This document shows, in pieces, positions 14,208 to 18,097 of a stretch of DNA of 18,097 bases (positions within the stretch are counted from its first letter, which is position 1; every line of letters starts with the position of its first letter). The stretch spans positions 1-18,097 of the forward strand of contig JAAZGM010000043.1 of the NCBI GenBank assembly GCA_012511245.1. Direction: 5' to 3'. The position numbers and the translations under genes are program-made. The notes below the pieces were generated by a model. That model worked only from the letters and a program-made list of their open reading frames with translations. It was not told where the DNA came from and ran no database searches. This stretch comes from Methanomicrobiales archaeon. GTDB taxonomy: Archaea; Halobacteriota; Methanomicrobia; Methanomicrobiales; Methanoculleaceae.

Positions 14208-15297
14208 GGTTGGTTGCCCCGAGGAGGACCTCTTCTCCTTCCTCCTCACCCGGCGGCAGGAGGACCTCGGCTACCGGAACATCCTGAGTTCGATGTGCAC
14301 CCCGCCGCATCCCGTTGCGGCGCGGGCGCACGCCCTGTTCCTTGAGACCAACCTCGGCGACCCCGGACTCTTCCCCGGGACGGCCGCGCTTGAAGATCTC
14401 CTCGTGGAGCGGCTCGGCACCCTGATGCACCATCCGGACGCCGGGGGTTACGCGACGAGCGGCGGCACGGAGTCGAACATCCAGGCGCTCCGGATAGCAA
14501 AGAAGCAGAAGCCGGTGCAGTCCCCGAACATCGTCGTCCCGGCATCGAGTCATTTCTCGTTCACGAAGGCCTGCGATATCCTCGGGCTCGAGATGCGGAC
14601 AGTGCCGCTCGACGACGAGTTCCAGATGGATGCCGGGGCGGTCGACGGCTGTATCGACAAAAACACCGTCGCCCTCGTTGGGGTCGCCGGGACGACGGAG
14701 TACGGGGTGGTCGATCCCATCGCCGCGCTCTCGGAGATCGCCCTCGACCGCGACGTCTTTCTCCACGTCGACGCTGCGTTCGGCGGGATGGTCGTCCCGT
14801 TCCTCGACCGGCCGGTCCCGTTTGATTTCAGCCTCCCTGGTGTCTCATCGATCTCGGTAGACCCCCACAAGATGGGGATGAGCACCATCCCTGCGGGCTG
14901 CCTTCTTACGCGCGACCCGGAGTGGTTCGCGTGCCTCAACGTCGACACCCCCTACCTGACGGTGAAACGGGAGTGCACCCTTGCCGGAACCCGGCCGGGA
15001 GCGTCGGTCGCGGCGGCGTTTGCCGTCCTCGAGTATCTCGGGATGGACGGGATGCGGGCGGTGGTCGCCGGGTGCATGGAGAACACCCGGAGGCTGATCG
15101 AGGGGATGGAGACGTTCGGCTACCCGCGGGCCGTGACGCCGGACGTCAACGTGGCGACGTTCTCCTGCGCCCGGGCGCCTGCCGGGTGGCGGGTCTCGAC
15201 GACCCGGAACGGGCACATGCGGATCATCTGCATGCCCCATGTCACCCGCGACGTCGTCGAGCGGTTCCTTGCAGATATAGGTGATATGGATGCTTAA
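14200..15297 (+). CDS. mfnA: L-tyrosine / L-aspartate decarboxylase
   Basis: 365 aa, PLP-dependent group II decarboxylase of the archaeal MfnA family. It makes tyramine for methanofuran, and homologues also make beta-alanine from aspartate for CoA. Seen: NILSSMCTPPHPVA near the N-terminus, GGYATSGGTESN (82-93), a stacking His118 in SSHFSF, HVDAAFGG with Asp191, and SVDPHKMGMS, whose Lys224 forms the Schiff base. The ATG at 14200 is preferred; TTG 14182 and ATG 14185 are in frame but lie within the ppsA end. It shares 8 bases with ppsA and 8 with the next gene. Tyrosine and aspartate specificity cannot be separated by eye. The CoA enzymes of the opposite operon need beta-alanine, which makes the dual role attractive. 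Confidence 0.92.
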   Translation: MREVGCPEEDLFSFLLTRRQEDLGYRNILSSMCTPPHPVAARAHALFLETNLGDPGLFPGTAALEDLLVERLGTLMHHPDAGGYATSGGTESNIQALRIAKKQKPVQSPNIVVPASSHFSFTKACDILGLEMRTVPLDDEFQMDAGAVDGCIDKNTVALVGVAGTTEYGVVDPIAALSEIALDRDVFLHVDAAFGGMVVPFLDRPVPFDFSLPGVSSISVDPHKMGMSTIPAGCLLTRDPEWFACLNVDTPYLTVKRECTLAGTRPGASVAAAFAVLEYLGMDGMRAVVAGCMENTRRLIEGMETFGYPRAVTPDVNVATFSCARAPAGWRVSTTRNGHMRIICMPHVTRDVVERFLADIGDMDA

Positions 15298-15841
15298 ACG
15301 CCTGATTCAGTCTCTGGAAGCCTCCCCGGTCATGAAGCGGGGGGAGTACAATTACTTCATCAACCCGGTCACCGACGGGGTTCCGCTTGTCGAACCCGCG
15401 ATCCTCCGTGAGATCGGGTGCGCCATGGTGCGAGTCCTCGATCTTGAGAAGATCGACAAGATCGTCGTCTGCGAGGCGATGGGCATCCCCATCGGGATCG
15501 CCCTCTCGCTAATGACCGATATCCCCCTCGTCATCGTCCGGAAACGCCCTTACGGCCTCCCCGGCGAGGTTGCGGTCCACCAGGCCACCGGCTACTCGAA
15601 GGGCGAACTCTACCTGAACGGTGTCGGCGCAGGCGATCGGGTTGTGATCATCGACGACGTCTGCAGCACCGGCGGGACGCTTCGCGCCCTCATCAGTGCG
15701 ATCGAACAGACGAAAGCCGAGATTGTCGACATCTGCATCGTCATCGGCCGGGGCGACGAGGATCTCGGTCGGCCGCTCAAGACCCTGGTGCAGATCGAGG
15801 TCTCTGAGGACCACGTGCGTGTTGTCGATACCTGTCTCTGA
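15290..15841 (+). CDS. hpt: Hypoxanthine/guanine phosphoribosyltransferase, archaeal type
   Basis: 183 aa. The PRPP-binding signature VVIIDDVCSTGGT lies at 118-130, a PPi-loop-like segment VCEAMGIPIGIAL at 60-72 and VIVRKRPYGLPGE at 81-93. The length and the N-terminus (LIQSLEASPVMKRGEYNYFINPVTDGVP) fit the archaeal HGPRT group, which salvages hypoxanthine and guanine; adenine phosphoribosyltransferases share the fold and remain an alternative. I start at the ATG 15290 with an AGGTGA site 6 bases upstream. A GTG at 15281 would add three residues (MIW) with no site. It overlaps the mfnA stop by 8 bases and dph2 by 23. Confidence 0.87.
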   Translation: MLKRLIQSLEASPVMKRGEYNYFINPVTDGVPLVEPAILREIGCAMVRVLDLEKIDKIVVCEAMGIPIGIALSLMTDIPLVIVRKRPYGLPGEVAVHQATGYSKGELYLNGVGAGDRVVIIDDVCSTGGTLRALISAIEQTKAEIVDICIVIGRGDEDLGRPLKTLVQIEVSEDHVRVVDTCL

Positions 15842-16772
15842 TATCATCGAACGGCTCCGCGAGCGTGGGGCACGCTCGGTCGCCCTCCAGTTCCCCGCCG
15901 GGCTCGCCCGGCAGGCGCCGGGGACGGCCGCCGCCCTCCGCCGCGAGGGGTTCGAGGCGATCGTCAGCGGCGACCCCTGTTACGGGGCCTGCGACCTTGC
16001 GCTCGACGCCCTTGCGCTCGCGGACGTTCTGGTTCACTTCGGCCACGCCCCGGTCGATGAGCGCGCCGATGTACTCTACGAGCCCGTCCGGTTCGATTTT
16101 GACGTAGCCGTGCTCGAACACGCCCTCCCTCTCCTCACCGCCCGCCGGGTCGGCCTCGTCACGACCGTCCAGCATGTCCACCTCCTCGGCGCTATGCGTG
16201 CGTATCTCGCTGAGCGCGGCATCGAGGCGGTCATCGCGCCCGGTGACGGGCGCACACCGATCCCCGGGCAGGTGCTCGGGTGCAACTTCGCCGCCGCACG
16301 GGCTACGGGGGCGGACGAGATCCTCTTCGTCGGGACCGGGGTCTTTCACCCCATCGGTATCCGGCTCGCGACCCGGGCCCGCGTCGTCGCGCTCGACCCC
16401 TACACCGGCGAAGCGCAGGAGGTGGATGCCGACCGTCTGGTGCGCCGCCGTGCCGCTGTGATGGAGAAGGCGCGCGACGCCGCGAACTACGGGATCATCG
16501 TCAGCACGAAGAGCGGGCAGCGGCGGATGGACCTTGCGCGACGGCTCGCCGCCCTCTCGGACCGCGCGGTGCTCGTCACGATGCGCGAGGTCTCGCCTGC
16601 CGAGATGCTCGACCTCGGGTTTGCCGCTTATGTGAACACCGCCTGCCCCCGGCTCGCCTACGACGACCAGATCCGGTTCGCCGTCCCGGTGCTGACCCCG
16701 CCGGAGTTCGAGATCCTCTGCGGCGCCCGGGACTGGGACGACTATACCATCGACGAGTACCTCGCGCCATGA
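15819..16772 (+). CDS. dph2: Diphthamide biosynthesis enzyme Dph2 (radical SAM-like 3-amino-3-carboxypropyl transferase)
   Basis: 317 aa from a GTG at 15819 with a TGAGGA site 8 bases upstream; longer frames only re-read the hpt gene. Archaeal Dph2 uses a [4Fe-4S] cluster and SAM to add the aminocarboxypropyl group to a His of translation elongation factor 2. Three cysteine blocks are present with family spacing: GDPCYGACDL (Cys54 and Cys58), GQVLGCNFAA (Cys155) and VNTACPRLAYDD (Cys276), the same order as in the structurally known Pyrococcus enzyme. Other family segments include FPAGLARQAP, HFGHAPVD and GIIVSTKSGQRR. It sits in a unit with salvage and methylase genes and overlaps the following methylase through ATGA. 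The call is firm. Confidence 0.93.
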   Translation: MLSIPVSDIIERLRERGARSVALQFPAGLARQAPGTAAALRREGFEAIVSGDPCYGACDLALDALALADVLVHFGHAPVDERADVLYEPVRFDFDVAVLEHALPLLTARRVGLVTTVQHVHLLGAMRAYLAERGIEAVIAPGDGRTPIPGQVLGCNFAAARATGADEILFVGTGVFHPIGIRLATRARVVALDPYTGEAQEVDADRLVRRRAAVMEKARDAANYGIIVSTKSGQRRMDLARRLAALSDRAVLVTMREVSPAEMLDLGFAAYVNTACPRLAYDDQIRFAVPVLTPPEFEILCGARDWDDYTIDEYLAP

Positions 16773-17380
16773 ACCTGCGCCACCTTGAGATGCGGCTCGA
16801 GCGCCTCGCGGGGTTCGAGCGGCCGACGGCCCGCCTCGAACAGTATCAGACCCCCGCGCCGGTGGCGGCCCGCCTCCTTCACCATGCCGCGATGCAGGAC
16901 GCGATCGAGGGAAGAGCGGTCTCTGACCTCGGGTGTGGGACGGGAATCCTCGCCTGCGGCGCGGCGCTCCTCGGCGCGTCGGCTGTGACCGGGACCGATA
17001 TCGACCCGGCGGCGATCGATGTCGCCCGGCGAAACGCGGAGATGCTCGGCGTCGACGTCGATTTCATCGTCGCCGATATCCGCGACCCCGGCGTCGACTG
17101 GAGCGCGCTCGCCTGCGACACCGTCGTGATGAATCCGCCGTTTGGGGCGCAGAAAGCGCATGCCGACCGGCCGTTCATCGACCGGGCGCTTGAACTCGCG
17201 GCCGAGGTCTACGGCATATTCAACGAAGGCTCGACCCCGTTCGTCGCCGCCTACACCGAAGGCCGGGCGGAGATCGAGGAGGTGATCCGATGCGCATTCC
17301 CGATGAAGCGGACGTTTGCGCACCACCGTAAAGACCGGGTGGATATAACCGTAGAAGTCATACATTTGAGACGGATCTAA
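16769..17380 (+). CDS. METTL5-like RNA N6-adenine methyltransferase
   Basis: 203 aa (COG2263). N-terminal LEQYQTPAPVAARLL (23-37) is the family signature, motif I is DLGCGTGILACGAALLGA (53-70), the acidic TDIDP lies at 76-80, and the catalytic NPPFGAQ at 122-128 is the motif of N6-adenine methylases. The C-terminus (KRTFAHHRKDRVDITVEVI) also matches METTL5. Human METTL5 modifies one adenosine of 18S rRNA; archaeal homologues plausibly act on 16S rRNA at the matching site, which is inference. The ATG at 16769 overlaps the dph2 stop by 4 bases (ATGA), so translation is coupled. There is no TRMT112 partner gene in this window. Confidence 0.87.
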   Translation: MNLRHLEMRLERLAGFERPTARLEQYQTPAPVAARLLHHAAMQDAIEGRAVSDLGCGTGILACGAALLGASAVTGTDIDPAAIDVARRNAEMLGVDVDFIVADIRDPGVDWSALACDTVVMNPPFGAQKAHADRPFIDRALELAAEVYGIFNEGSTPFVAAYTEGRAEIEEVIRCAFPMKRTFAHHRKDRVDITVEVIHLRRI

Positions 17381-17384
17381 TACC

Positions 17385-18097
17385 GTGACCTCCAATACCA
17401 AGTCCGTCTGGGGACTCTCCGCCGCCCACCTGGTGACCGATCTCTACTCGCCCGTCCTCCCCGCAATCCTCCCGCTCCTCATCGCGGATCAGGGCTACTC
17501 GTTCTTCCTTGCGGGGCTGATCGTCACGGTCTACAACCTCACGTCATCGTTCGTGCAGCCGCTCGTCGGCTGGGTCTTCGATACCCGGGGGTTCGCCGTC
17601 CACATCGGCACGAGCGTGGCCATCAGCGCGATATTCATCTCCATCGTCGGGCTGCTCGACAACTACTACCTCGTCCTCGCTTCCGTAGCCATTGCAGCGC
17701 TCGGGCACGCCTTCTTCCACCCGAGTGCACTCGGCACCGTCAGCCGCCTGACCCGTGACGCGACCCGGGGCCGGATCACCTCTTACTTCGTCATCGGCGG
17801 GAACCTTGGCTACGCCATCGGCCCCATCTGCGCAGGGGTCGCTGTCGGCCTCATGGGTCTACCCGGTCTCGTCATGCTCGCCATCCCCGGCCTCGTGATG
17901 GCGGTGGTGCTCCGGCGCATCCTGCCCAGCCCCGACCGGAGCGCCGTCCCGGAGATCCCCGCCCCCGCCACGAAACCATCGCACCGGGCGATCGGCCTCC
18001 TGGTCGCTGCATCAGGCCTCCGGGCATGGGCGATCTTCGGCTCGGTCGCCTTCCTCCCCACCATCCTCACGATGCGGGGGTTCGACCTCGTGACCGC
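17385..18097 (+). CDS. MFS transporter, Fsr (fosmidomycin resistance)-like, C-terminus outside the window
   Basis: 237 complete codons from a GTG at 17385, open to the end of the sequence. About six hydrophobic segments are visible, with LSAAHLVTDLYSPVLPAILP in the first helix, the AxxLVGWVFDTRGF loop between helices 2 and 3 (the MFS G-x-x-D-R-G region) and GHAFFHPSALGTVSRL in helix 4, which resembles the FHP motif of the Fsr family. It would be a drug or small-molecule exporter; the substrate is unknown. It begins 4 bases after the methylase stop, without a clear ribosome site, so it may be translated by coupling. The frame was read codon by codon with no stop. Confidence 0.85.
   Translation, partial: MTSNTKSVWGLSAAHLVTDLYSPVLPAILPLLIADQGYSFFLAGLIVTVYNLTSSFVQPLVGWVFDTRGFAVHIGTSVAISAIFISIVGLLDNYYLVLASVAIAALGHAFFHPSALGTVSRLTRDATRGRITSYFVIGGNLGYAIGPICAGVAVGLMGLPGLVMLAIPGLVMAVVLRRILPSPDRSAVPEIPAPATKPSHRAIGLLVAASGLRAWAIFGSVAFLPTILTMRGFDLVT

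Noticed and set aside
12156..14249. Very long open frame of nearly 700 codons on the minus strand
   Set aside because: It is exactly antisense to ppsA. High-GC codons leave few stops on the opposite strand, and the translation is rich in D, R, G and H without domains.

Overview
The window looks like chromosome of a hydrogenotrophic methanogen, most probably a Methanoculleus-like member of the Methanomicrobiales. The evidence is high GC coding DNA, archaeal TATA boxes with several apparently leaderless genes, a tRNA without an encoded CCA, and genes for methanopterin (mptD), methanofuran (mfnA), archaeal-type coenzyme A synthesis (pantoate kinase, phosphopantothenate synthetase, CoaBC), wyosine tRNA modification, diphthamide synthesis and an archaeal clamp loader. 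The genus is an inference from overall character; no search was run.

Positions 1-1900 are an accessory stretch on the minus strand: the N-terminus of a secreted or membrane-anchored serpin (cut by the window edge), an ArsR-type winged-helix regulator with two C-terminal membrane helices, a hicBA toxin-antitoxin locus whose toxin is broken by an in-frame TGA, and a perfect 16-bp x 4 tandem repeat. Both the serpin and the regulator have a 16-bp (7-2-7) inverted repeat beside the TATA box.

Positions 1891-9712 form one long minus-strand transcription unit of ten genes, joined mostly by overlaps or gaps of a few bases. In order of transcription: mptD, a TatD-like hydrolase, a DUF424 protein, nmd3, a TYW2/Taw2-type tRNA enzyme, coaBC, pantoate kinase, phosphopantothenate synthetase, a divergent RFC small subunit and a SAM methyltransferase, ending at a T8 run. 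It starts at a TATA-like box placed for a leaderless mptD mRNA. Positions 9712-10021 hold no gene but several inverted repeats. tRNA-Val(GAC) follows at 10034-10107, then serA (minus strand).

serA and ppsA diverge from a 94-bp promoter region at 11822-11915. The plus-strand unit from there is ppsA (PEP synthase), mfnA (tyrosine/aspartate decarboxylase), a purine phosphoribosyltransferase, dph2, a METTL5-like rRNA adenine methylase and a Fsr-like MFS transporter cut by the window end. mfnA may supply beta-alanine for the CoA enzymes of the opposite unit, so most of the archaeal pantoate-to-phosphopantetheine route is here. Several genes start at GTG with 4-bp overlaps (GTGA). I see no CRISPR array, transposase, prophage or recognisable novel defence system; the best second-look items are the upstream accessory region and the degenerate clamp-loader subunit.
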